Virus record (IMG/VR): IMGVR_UViG_3300033148_001747
Span: 1-24,568 of that record
Length of the DNA: 24,568 bases
Strand: one strand, 5' to 3'
Source of the DNA: a virus
Of the stretch, positions 1 to 5,512 are shown piece after piece. The notes below the pieces were generated by a model. It saw only the letters and a program-made list of their open reading frames with translations, made no database searches and was not told where the DNA came from. A program made the translations under genes and the position numbers. Numbering within the stretch: position 1 is the stretch's first letter; every line of letters starts with the position of its first letter.

Positions 1-2
1 GG

Positions 3-143
3 CATAGAAAGACCAAAAGATATTGTCTCGAACTACCAAAGGACGGCAAGCCGTATAAGTTTTATGAACTAAAAGATAAAGACGATTTACCATATTTTCA
101 CGCGAAATTATTCGCATATAAGTACGACCAAAAACGGAGGTGA
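3..143 (+). CDS. 3' end of an unidentified gene (46 residues visible)
   Basis: An open frame enters from the left edge and stops at TGA 141-143. Its last codons contain the CGGAGG ribosome binding site of the next gene, as expected for tightly packed phage genes. The visible residues are rich in Lys, Tyr and Asp (YCLELPKDGKPYKFYELKD), with no motif I can assign. Because the next gene is of a type often found beside phage recombination genes, this could be the C-terminus of a recombination nuclease or annealing protein. That is context only and nothing in these residues proves it. Confidence 0.6.
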   Translation, partial: HRKTKRYCLELPKDGKPYKFYELKDKDDLPYFHAKLFAYKYDQKRR

Positions 144-148
144 GCCAA

Positions 149-982
149 ATGGAGTCAGTAATCGAAGCACAGGTAACGAAAGAACAGCAACAAGGTATCG
201 AGGAAATTGAATCAACCCAAGACAAAGAGCTCGTTCAGGCCGGAGAATTTTCTATTGAGAGCCAAGAGGACTTGGGGGAGGCGCGGGAGTTCGTCAAGCA
301 TTTAAAGGAGCGCATTAAGAAGGTCAAAGAGACTTTCGGCGCAGTCAAGGATGCTAACCATAAGGCTTGGAAATTATCAGTCGCTATGGAGGCGAAATTT
401 ATTGACCCGCTGGATACCGCTATCGATGGCATTAAGCTCAAGGCGAATACTTTTTTAAACGCCGAGGAAGAAAAGAGACTCGCCGAGGAAGCGCGCCTTC
501 GGGTTGAGGCTGAGAAGGATCGCGAAAGAATTGAAAAGGCACTCTCTAAGAGGATTGACAAGCTCTTTGAGGGCGTGAAGGACGATTCAAAACAACTTGA
601 GATTCTCGAAGAAGAACTCACTCTTGTTGATGCGGATTCCCCAGAAGCTATTATGCTTGATAACAAGATTGGTTTTCTCAAGCGCAAAATCGAGGGTTCA
701 ATCACTAAGGCCGAGGCTCATAAAGAGGCCGCCGAGCCCACGCCGTCATTTGTACAGCCTTCCGTAGCTCCGGCAGAGAAAACAAAGGGAGTAACTAGCA
801 AGATGAAAAATGTCGGAACGGTTGTCGATAAGCTCGCGCTCATAAAGGCGATAGCCGATGGCAAGCTCGGTTTAGATATTGTCGAGGTTAGCCAGCCGAA
901 GATAAATGCTTTGGTCAAAGCTGGAATGACTGTAATCCCCGGCGTTAAAATCACGGAGGAGCGAAATACTTCGTTTAGGTAA
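149..982 (+). CDS. Coiled-coil phage protein, probably of a recombination module
   Basis: A 277-residue protein. ATG 149 is preferred over GTG 140 because CGGAGG (135-140) sits 8 nt before it. Residues ~50-200 are highly charged and helical, with heptad-like stretches rich in Glu and Lys, so a long coiled coil is likely. A Pro-rich linker follows at ~205-220. The C-terminal ~60 residues (V-x-D-K-L-A-L-I-K-A-I-A-D-G, then I-P-G-V near the end) resemble a C-terminal block seen in hypothetical phage proteins encoded near RecT/Erf-type annealing proteins and YqaJ/PD-(D/E)XK nucleases. I recognise the pattern but not a named family. The role (accessory recombination or nuclease partner) is inferred. 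The next gene starts 12 nt downstream. Confidence 0.75.
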   Translation: MESVIEAQVTKEQQQGIEEIESTQDKELVQAGEFSIESQEDLGEAREFVKHLKERIKKVKETFGAVKDANHKAWKLSVAMEAKFIDPLDTAIDGIKLKANTFLNAEEEKRLAEEARLRVEAEKDRERIEKALSKRIDKLFEGVKDDSKQLEILEEELTLVDADSPEAIMLDNKIGFLKRKIEGSITKAEAHKEAAEPTPSFVQPSVAPAEKTKGVTSKMKNVGTVVDKLALIKAIADGKLGLDIVEVSQPKINALVKAGMTVIPGVKITEERNTSFR

Positions 983-994
983 AAAGGAGGAGGC

Positions 995-1306
995 ATGGCA
1001 AAGAAAAGGACAGTCAATGTTGATGAGATTTGGAATATTAAAGGAACAGCTTTTGCTAGTGCTAAAAGCGTTCTAACATTCGAATCTTCAAATCATAAAA
1101 TTAATCTTCATCTTGGCGCATATAACATTGGTAATATTGCTGATGTATTATGGGAAATAGTTAAAGAACGGCCCCGAAGGGTGTGTAGAGATCAAACCCC
1201 CTCTCGATATGAGCTTATAGAAGATATGCCGACTATCCCTTATGGGAAACTCTATAGTGGTTGGATAAAAGATATTGATGGCGAGGGGCATTTGCTACCT
1301 ACTTAG
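995..1306 (+). CDS. Unknown 103-residue protein, probably truncated by a frameshift
   Basis: Starts at ATG 995 after a strong AAAAAGGAGG site. I do not recognise the family. The frame stops at TAG 1304-1306, but the -1 frame stays open from the GGGG run at 1285-1288 to TAG 1399-1401. That frame encodes a protein-like tail (ATYLDGICGEEV, then NENLWVWVGEFKEMK) that would overlap the next gene's ATG (1389) by 13 nt, like other junctions here. One missing G would join the two into a protein of about 140 residues. This could be a sequencing or assembly error, a real inactivating mutation, or less likely programmed -1 frameshifting, since the GGGG run is not a classic slippery heptamer. Confidence 0.65.
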   Translation: MAKKRTVNVDEIWNIKGTAFASAKSVLTFESSNHKINLHLGAYNIGNIADVLWEIVKERPRRVCRDQTPSRYELIEDMPTIPYGKLYSGWIKDIDGEGHLLPT

Positions 1307-1388
1307 ATGGGATATGCGGCGAAGAAGTTTGGAATGAGAATCTTTGGGTTTGGGTAGGGGAATTTAAAGAAATGAAAGGAGAAAAGAG

Positions 1389-1832
1389 ATGGAAGAACTA
1401 GATTTTATCAAAGTAGAGACGCATCCGAATAGGGATATACAGACTTATCATGTTCGGTGTCCGCTGTTGAAACGAGAAAAGTATAAGGAACATCGTTATG
1501 ATGCCAAGGAAGATATTTTTAGAGCGACTAAATTTATCCTTCAATCGCTAAAAGAGGTAATCGGCATAGAGGATGCCTATTGTCATAATATGTATTCTCT
1601 ATCAGTCGAGAAAGGTCAGGCGTTTACATGGGATGAACTGACCCCAATGATCATTGAGATTATATTTAGTCTCGATAAAGCAAGCGAGAATAAAAAGAAA
1701 CAACCAGTATGCTTACGGCATATCGGGGGTGAGAGGCGGCGCAGGGATGCCCCTTGTATTTGCGGAAAGCATAGAGACTCCATTGAGTTTTTAATAGAGA
1801 TTAACCATGTAATGTATGAGGCTTGCAAATGA
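1389..1832 (+). CDS. Unknown 147-residue protein with a weak Nfu N-domain-like stretch
   Basis: ATG 1389 follows AAAGGAG. Residues ~45-95 alternate a helix (ATKFILQSLKEVIGIEDAY), a strand ending in SVEK, and W-x-E-L-x-P-M-I-I-E-I-I. This layout recalls the NifU-like N-terminal (Nfu_N) fold, where a GV-x-x-V turn, an ITV strand and W-x-x-L-x-P-x-I helix occur in that order. The resemblance is by eye and could be chance. The C-terminal part has a basic GGERRRR stretch and cysteines (VCLRH, APCICGKH) that might bind metal. Its stop overlaps the start of the next gene (ATGA at 1829-1832), so the two are probably translationally coupled. No function is assigned. Confidence 0.7.
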   Translation: MEELDFIKVETHPNRDIQTYHVRCPLLKREKYKEHRYDAKEDIFRATKFILQSLKEVIGIEDAYCHNMYSLSVEKGQAFTWDELTPMIIEIIFSLDKASENKKKQPVCLRHIGGERRRRDAPCICGKHRDSIEFLIEINHVMYEACK

Positions 1833-2131
1833 AAAAATATCCAGCGTTTAGATTTATAGATCATATGACTGGCCTTGACCCTTGCCTAGAGTCTTGGTTC
1901 GAACACTTCGTTGATCTTGGTCAGCCAGTTGCGATTATCGAGGAAAAGGCCACGCTCTCTTGTCACTTTTCTGTTTGGGTAATCGGAGAGGAGGCGCAAG
2001 GAGGAGATAGCAAAGGTGAAGGGAACAAAGACATCATGAGGGGTCGAATTGTCAGAGAGGCAAACGACTTTAGTGTAATACTCGCTAGTGAGTTAAACAA
2101 CCAAAAACTAGACAAGCAAAGAGAGGAGTAA
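1829..2131 (+). CDS. Unknown 100-residue protein
   Basis: ATG 1829 overlaps the TGA of the preceding gene in an ATGA junction. TTG 1823 is an in-frame alternative start but less likely. A GAGG at 1818-1821 can serve as ribosome binding site. The N-terminal half is hydrophobic and aromatic (FRFIDHMTG, ESWFEHFVDLG, SVWVIGEE) and looks like a small folded domain. The C-terminal half is charged. I see no recognisable motif. After it, 2132-2243 contains only two tiny frames with fair ribosome binding sites (2136-2177, 13 codons; 2174-2209, 11 codons) that I do not call. Confidence 0.6.
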   Translation: MKKYPAFRFIDHMTGLDPCLESWFEHFVDLGQPVAIIEEKATLSCHFSVWVIGEEAQGGDSKGEGNKDIMRGRIVREANDFSVILASELNNQKLDKQREE

Positions 2132-2243
2132 TCGAATGGCAAAGACCATCAACAAGAAGGAGAACATAAGCACATGAAGTTTGAGAGCGCAGGAGAGGAC
2201 GTGGCTTAAGCCCTGCCAATACTAATTTGAAAGGAGAAAAAGG

Positions 2244-2453
2244 ATGGACTCAACAGACAAAGCTACTAATATAGTTTTATGCACCATAGTCATAGGTATT
2301 GTAATTCTTTTTATAGGATTAATGTTTTATTCCCAACATAAAAATGAAATTATAGCGAAGGTTTTAATAGAAAGCAATGCCGAGCCTCTGGAAGTGAAGG
2401 CATTATTCCGAGGCACGGTAGATGCTGAAAATCCCCGGCCCCGCAAACTTTAA
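2244..2453 (+). CDS. Small single-pass membrane protein
   Basis: A 69-residue protein from ATG 2244, preceded by AAAGGAGAAAAAGG. Residues ~9-29 form one long hydrophobic segment (NIVLCTIVIGIVILFIGLMF) flanked by a short acidic N-terminus and a basic SQHKNE stretch. The C-terminal tail is polar and ends in a basic RPRKL. The pattern fits an N-out/C-in inner-membrane protein. Such proteins are common in phages (superinfection exclusion, lysis accessory or unknown roles), and nothing here decides between them. The next gene starts 22 nt downstream and encodes an exported protein, so the pair may act together in the envelope. Confidence 0.65.
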   Translation: MDSTDKATNIVLCTIVIGIVILFIGLMFYSQHKNEIIAKVLIESNAEPLEVKALFRGTVDAENPRPRKL

Positions 2454-2475
2454 CCCTTAACAGGAGGAAAGAACA

Positions 2476-2892
2476 ATGAAAAAGCTCATGTGGTGTTTTA
2501 TTTTTATTTTCGCTCTATGCGTATTCGTGCCGGGGACGGCCTCAGCCTTAGATTTAAAGGCTAGAGTTAATACCGTCTCAGTCGGTATTACGACAGCCCC
2601 ATTGCCCTTCATGGAACATAGCGTTGACGATCTTATAAACGATATAAAGTTCGATGTTGAGGTAGATGCTTCTCTTATAAGGAACGTATTTCTTTTGGGC
2701 GAGGTCGGCGCGGATGCCGAGTTCCAGATCACAAAAAGCAAATTGAGTGATCTAAATTCTTTCAATCAGGAAACCTTTGCTTATCGAGCCTTCGTTTATG
2801 CACAGCCAGTATCATGGTTTCGTACCGGCCCGATTCTCAGGGATGGCCTCGTTGAATACTCGGTTCGAGTAGGATACCCGCGAGGTAGATAA
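2476..2892 (+). CDS. Small exported protein with Sec signal peptide, possibly beta-barrel-like
   Basis: A 138-residue protein from ATG 2476 with CAGGAGG upstream. The N-terminus is a clear signal peptide: MKKL, a hydrophobic core (MWCFIFIFALCVFVPG), then T-A-S-A followed by LDLK, with cleavage expected after residue ~25. There is no lipobox cysteine at the cleavage site. The mature part alternates short strands with polar turns (SVGITTAPLPF, VFLLGEVGADAEFQI, FAYRAFVYAQPVSWFRTGPI, VEYSVRVGYP) as in small outer-membrane beta-structured proteins. A phage-encoded periplasmic or outer-membrane protein could alter the receptor or aid lysis; this is inference. It is the last gene before the tRNA-like element and the new promoter. 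Confidence 0.7.
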   Translation: MKKLMWCFIFIFALCVFVPGTASALDLKARVNTVSVGITTAPLPFMEHSVDDLINDIKFDVEVDASLIRNVFLLGEVGADAEFQITKSKLSDLNSFNQETFAYRAFVYAQPVSWFRTGPILRDGLVEYSVRVGYPRGR

Positions 2893-2907
2893 TATAACTT
2901 TAGCTTT

Positions 2908-3001
2908 GGCGGGGCGGGTGGCCTTGTAGCTCAATTAGGTAGAGCGTTGCTACCAAGCGACAGGTTGCCGGTTCGAATCCTGTCATTGCTCCCACCTCGC
3001 C
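2908..3001 (+). repeat. Long inverted repeat enclosing the tRNA-like element
   Basis: GGCGGGGCGGG (2908-2918) pairs with CCCACCTCGCC (2991-3001) at 10 of 11 positions, counting one G-U. The helix stacks almost directly on the imperfect acceptor stem of the tRNA-like element. A 5' leader/3' trailer helix is possible in precursor tRNAs, but one this GC-rich that includes the CCA would oppose normal 3' maturation. No T-run follows, so it is not a typical terminator. Confidence 0.5.
2920..2994 (+). tRNA. Degenerate tRNA or tRNA-like element (possible anticodon ACC)
   Basis: Seen directly: T8-A9, a D arm GCTC (2929-2932)/GAGC (2942-2945) with a GG-containing loop, a T loop TTCGAAT (2972-2978) and 3' CCA (2992-2994) at 75 nt, all in tRNA spacing. 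Oddities: the acceptor GGCCTTG/CATTGCT has two mismatches and a G-U. The T stem has one mismatch. The anticodon stem GTTGC (2946-2950)/GCGAC (2957-2961) pairs well, but the loop has only 6 nt (TACCAA) and base 26 is missing. The flanks 2908-2918 and 2991-3001 pair over 10 of 11 positions, burying the CCA in a longer helix. This suggests a decayed tRNA or a structural mimic. Anticodon ACC would read Gly GGU, which is rare in bacteria. Confidence 0.5.
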
Positions 3002-3009
3002 AAACCTTA

Positions 3010-3039
3010 TTGACAAACCCCTCTGTATTCTGGTATAAA
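3010..3039 (+). promoter_or_regulatory. Strong sigma70-type promoter before the packaging genes
   Basis: TTGACA (3010-3015, perfect -35), an 18-nt spacer, then TATAAA (3034-3039, 5 of 6) preceded by TGG, which gives an extended -10 (TGnTATAAA). Transcription should start near 3046, about 22 nt before ATG 3068. The -35 and -10 lie inside the arms and loop of the terminator-like hairpin at 3015-3063. A small inverted repeat CTGGT (3030-3034)/ACCAG (3043-3047) covers the -10 and might also serve as an operator. It probably drives the terminase-portal operon. Confidence 0.75.
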
Positions 3040-3067
3040 AGAACCAGTAACGCAGGGGGGTTTTTTT
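3015..3067 (+). terminator. Intrinsic-terminator-like hairpin enclosing the promoter
   Basis: AAACCCCTCTG (3015-3025) pairs with CAGGGGGGTTT (3053-3063) over 11 bp with one G-T wobble. An inner hairpin CTGGT/ACCAG (3030-3034/3043-3047) closes much of the loop. Seven T (3061-3067) follow immediately and run into ATG 3068. Transcripts arriving from upstream could fold the full hairpin. Transcripts starting at the embedded promoter (~3046) would lack the 5' arm and could not. The large loop makes it weaker than a compact terminator, although the nested hairpin helps. Confidence 0.6.
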
Positions 3068-3253
3068 ATGGCAAAGAAAGACGCGCCGCTAAAGATAACA
3101 GTTCAAATGGTTGGCATGAAGAACCTTAAGATAACCGGAGGATGGCGCTTAGAGTTTGACCTCTTTGAAAGCAAGCTTGTAGATATTCTATCAGTTACGG
3201 CCTTAGTCAATGAACAAAAGACAGTCGAGATAACGATTCGGCCTCTTGAGTAA
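3068..3253 (+). CDS. Unknown 61-residue protein, first gene of the late operon
   Basis: ATG 3068 lies directly after seven T. The only ribosome binding site candidate is AGGGGGG (3054-3060), 7 nt upstream, which is also the 3' arm of the terminator-like hairpin. Long transcripts may therefore hide this site, while transcripts from the embedded promoter expose it. The protein starts MAKKDAPLKITVQMVG and reads as alternating strands (LKITGGWRLEFDLF, VDILSVTALVN, KTVEITIRPL), suggesting a small beta-fold. I do not recognise the family. Its position just before the terminase genes suggests a late or packaging-related role. Confidence 0.65.
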   Translation: MAKKDAPLKITVQMVGMKNLKITGGWRLEFDLFESKLVDILSVTALVNEQKTVEITIRPLE

Positions 3254-3271
3254 AATACACAAGGATTGCAC

Positions 3272-3607
3272 ATGGCAGAAGGAAAAGGGAAAAACGGTAA
3301 CTTTACTAACGCTGGGAAGGGTCGCCCCAAGGGTGCGAAGAATAAATTAACTAACCTTAAGGATGCTTTCCTTAAAGCCTTTGACGACATAGGCGGGACG
3401 GAAGAACTTGTCGTGTGGGGAAAGAAACCACAGAACCGAGGCGAGTTCTATAAGATGATTACGAAACTCTTTCCGAAAAACATTGAACTCTCAGGAGAAG
3501 ATGGTGGAGCACTTCCTCTCTTACTTGTACTCCCGGAGATAGATGAAGCGCAAGACAGATACGAAAAAGAAAACAAGCCGAAAAAAGCCGAGGGCAAAAA
3601 AAAGTAA
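3272..3607 (+). CDS. Putative terminase small subunit
   Basis: ATG 3272 is chosen over TTG 3266 because AAGGA lies 7 nt before it. The 111-residue product has a basic N-terminus with an AT-hook-like GRPKGAKNKLT motif, typical of small phage proteins encoded directly before the large terminase (DUF5681-like and TerS-like proteins). Helical segments follow (LKDAFLKAFDDIG, REFYKMITKLFPKNIE in outline), then a Lys-rich tail. The small subunit would bind phage DNA and recruit the large subunit at the packaging start. The call depends mostly on position and the basic motif, since small terminases diverge quickly. Its end overlaps the next gene by 65 nt in another frame. Confidence 0.6.
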   Translation: MAEGKGKNGNFTNAGKGRPKGAKNKLTNLKDAFLKAFDDIGGTEELVVWGKKPQNRGEFYKMITKLFPKNIELSGEDGGALPLLLVLPEIDEAQDRYEKENKPKKAEGKKK

Positions 3608-4991
3608 CTTAATCATCTTCCCTAAAAAGAAGAAAGAGCCTTTGCCTGATGTGCCTATTGGCTGGACTCCGCAACTCGGCCCACAGACTCTATTCTGTCG
3701 GTCAAGTGAGTTTGAGGTATTCTACGGAGGAGCCGCTGGTGGAGGTAAATCGGATGCACTCCTAATGGAGGGCGCTCGGTACGCATGGCATCCGAAGTAT
3801 CGCGGTATTATCTTTAGACGTACAACCCCACAGCTTAAAAAAATCATAGATAGATCAGAAGAACTATTCCCGCATTTCTTCCCCGGCTGTATCCTCAGAG
3901 ATACTAAGCGTTATGGCCTTCATTGGCTATTCAAGGGCGGCGCTCGGCTCGGCCTTTCCCATATGGAGAATGAGAAGGACAAGTTCAAGCAAGACGGTAT
4001 GGAGTATCATTTTATCGGATTCGATGAGCTCCAACACTTCTTATTTACTCAGTATAAATATATGTACTCCCGCGCGAGGTCGAGCGTAGCGGAGCTTAAA
4101 CCGCGCATCCGCGCAACTGGTATGCCTATCGGCCCCGGCGTTATATGGGTAAAGGATAGGTTCATTAATGACGATCCTACGCTCATAGAGAAGGTGGTCT
4201 ATGATGAGGAATCCGGCCTAACCCGGCGCTTCATCCCTGCCAAGCTCGATGATAATCAAATCCTAATGAAATCAGATCCCCAATATGAGAACGTATTAAA
4301 ACTCATGGGTAAGAAGCTCTATCATGCTTTACGTCATGGTGATTGGAATTCTATAGAGGGCGCGAGCTTTGAGGAGCTCAACAAAGAGGATCACGGAAAG
4401 CCTCCGCATGAACCGCCAGAGGGTGTTCAGGTCTATCGATGCCTCGATTGGGGCTATGCCAAGCCCTTCTCGGTGGGCTGGTACTATCTTGACAACGATA
4501 AGAACTTGGTTCGCTTCAAAGAATGGTATGGTTATGGTGGAGAGCCGGACAAGGGACTCCGCATGGAAAGCAGGGACGTTGCGAGGAAAATACTTGAAAT
4601 TGACAAGAGATATAATGTAGCATATGGAGTAGCGGATCCCTCCATCTGGTCTAAAGACGATGGGCCGAGTATTTACGAGAATATGAGGGATGAGGGGGTC
4701 GATTGGAATCCCGCTATCAACGACAGGGTGAACGGTAAGATCGAAATTCATACAAGGTTGCAAGGAGAAGGGGGTGTTCCTTGGGTTTATGTTACTTTAG
4801 ACTGCCATCATTGGTGGCGGACTGTTCCGATGCTACAGGCCGCGCCGAACAAGGCCGAGGACGTAGATACCAAAATGGAGGACCATTGTTTTGATGAATT
4901 TCGCTATATGTGTATGAACTTTCCTATCCATAAAGGCACTACCGAGATATGGACAGGCGATATAAGGACAACAGCTAAACAGGACTTTTGA
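3543..4991 (+). CDS. terL: Terminase large subunit (packaging ATPase/nuclease)
   Basis: A 482-residue protein that pumps DNA into the prohead and cuts it. Walker A is GGAAGGGKS at residues 62-70. Walker B is HFIGFDE at 156-162, ending in the catalytic acidic pair. The C-terminal RNase H-like nuclease shows its expected acidic residues in CLDWGYA (Asp302), VADPSIW (Asp365) and HCFDEFRY (Asp451). Layout and length fit the Terminase_6/6C type. ATG 3543 has GGAG 4 nt upstream. The first ~35 residues are Lys-rich and overlap the small-subunit gene, and no better downstream start exists before the ATPase domain. No key residue appears to be missing. Confidence 0.95.
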   Translation: MKRKTDTKKKTSRKKPRAKKSNLIIFPKKKKEPLPDVPIGWTPQLGPQTLFCRSSEFEVFYGGAAGGGKSDALLMEGARYAWHPKYRGIIFRRTTPQLKKIIDRSEELFPHFFPGCILRDTKRYGLHWLFKGGARLGLSHMENEKDKFKQDGMEYHFIGFDELQHFLFTQYKYMYSRARSSVAELKPRIRATGMPIGPGVIWVKDRFINDDPTLIEKVVYDEESGLTRRFIPAKLDDNQILMKSDPQYENVLKLMGKKLYHALRHGDWNSIEGASFEELNKEDHGKPPHEPPEGVQVYRCLDWGYAKPFSVGWYYLDNDKNLVRFKEWYGYGGEPDKGLRMESRDVARKILEIDKRYNVAYGVADPSIWSKDDGPSIYENMRDEGVDWNPAINDRVNGKIEIHTRLQGEGGVPWVYVTLDCHHWWRTVPMLQAAPNKAEDVDTKMEDHCFDEFRYMCMNFPIHKGTTEIWTGDIRTTAKQDF

Positions 4992-4993
4992 TA

Positions 4994-5194
4994 ATGGTTG
5001 CTAATAATGATATGTGTGAACATATACAAACTGGTGGTAAAGCCATTTGTAATCACAAACGCGGCATGGCGAGATATATTCAGGGCAAAGACACAGGAGA
5101 ATATCCTTCTACTAAAATAGAATTCATTGAGCCGAAACCAAAAGAAAATACTAGAGAAGCCCGAAGATTAAGAAATTCAAGCAGACCATTCTAA
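4994..5194 (+). CDS. Unknown 66-residue protein with a Cys/His motif
   Basis: Starts at ATG 4994, 2 nt after the terminase stop, with AGGA near 4981. The N-terminus has C-x-H (8/10) and C-x-H (19/21) pairs (MCEH, ICNH) that could coordinate zinc. The rest is basic and Pro-rich and probably disordered (IEPKPKENTREARRLR). I know no family for it. It is the first of several tiny Cys-rich proteins in this genome. It is probably co-transcribed with the terminase and portal. Confidence 0.55.
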   Translation: MVANNDMCEHIQTGGKAICNHKRGMARYIQGKDTGEYPSTKIEFIEPKPKENTREARRLRNSSRPF

Positions 5195-5209
5195 AATTGA
5201 CAGGATAAT

Positions 5210-5512
5210 ATGACTTCATTAATCCATTGGTTATTGGGTACTTCTTGCGGTGTAAGTTATATTATCGGCGTGATTATATGTTTTTTAATTATTAAATATC
5301 TCGCATCTTTAAAGGCAGAGAAGCTAGCCGAGAGCTGCGATATTATCCTTCCGAGTTTGATAGGTATACCGGGGAATTCCGGCAGACCATATATTTGTAC
5401 TTGTAACAATACTTCATTTTATAGAACTGGAATTGAGAATCATTATGAGTGTGCGACTTGTGGACGTATCGCTGAGATAGATTTTGGAGTTCCTTTAAGG
5501 GAGGATTTATAA
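5210..5512 (+). CDS. Membrane-anchored zinc-ribbon-like protein
   Basis: A 100-residue protein from ATG 5210 with AGGA 7 nt upstream. Residues ~13-33 form a transmembrane segment (CGVSYIIGVIICFLIIKYL). The C-terminal domain carries C63-x-C65 and C81-x2-C84 (YICTCN, YECATCG), a plausible zinc ribbon facing the cytoplasm. Its stop is directly followed by the portal start at 5513. The function is unknown. Confidence 0.65.
   Translation: MTSLIHWLLGTSCGVSYIIGVIICFLIIKYLASLKAEKLAESCDIILPSLIGIPGNSGRPYICTCNNTSFYRTGIENHYECATCGRIAEIDFGVPLREDL

Noticed and set aside
235-705. Minus-strand open frame of 156 codons
   Set aside because: It lies fully opposite the coiled-coil gene, is Ser-rich as expected for the antisense of Glu/Lys-rich codons, and has no ribosome binding site.
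2132-2243. Two tiny frames with fair ribosome binding sites (2136-2177 and 2174-2209)
   Set aside because: Products of 13 and 11 residues have no recognisable feature. Open frames this short are expected by chance.
4329-4763. Minus-strand open frame of 144 codons inside the terminase gene
   Set aside because: It is opposite the conserved terminase nuclease domain and has no recognisable protein features.
5197-5225. TTGACA as a possible promoter before the 5210 gene
   Set aside because: No -10-like hexamer at 16-19 nt, and genes here are continuous with the terminase operon.
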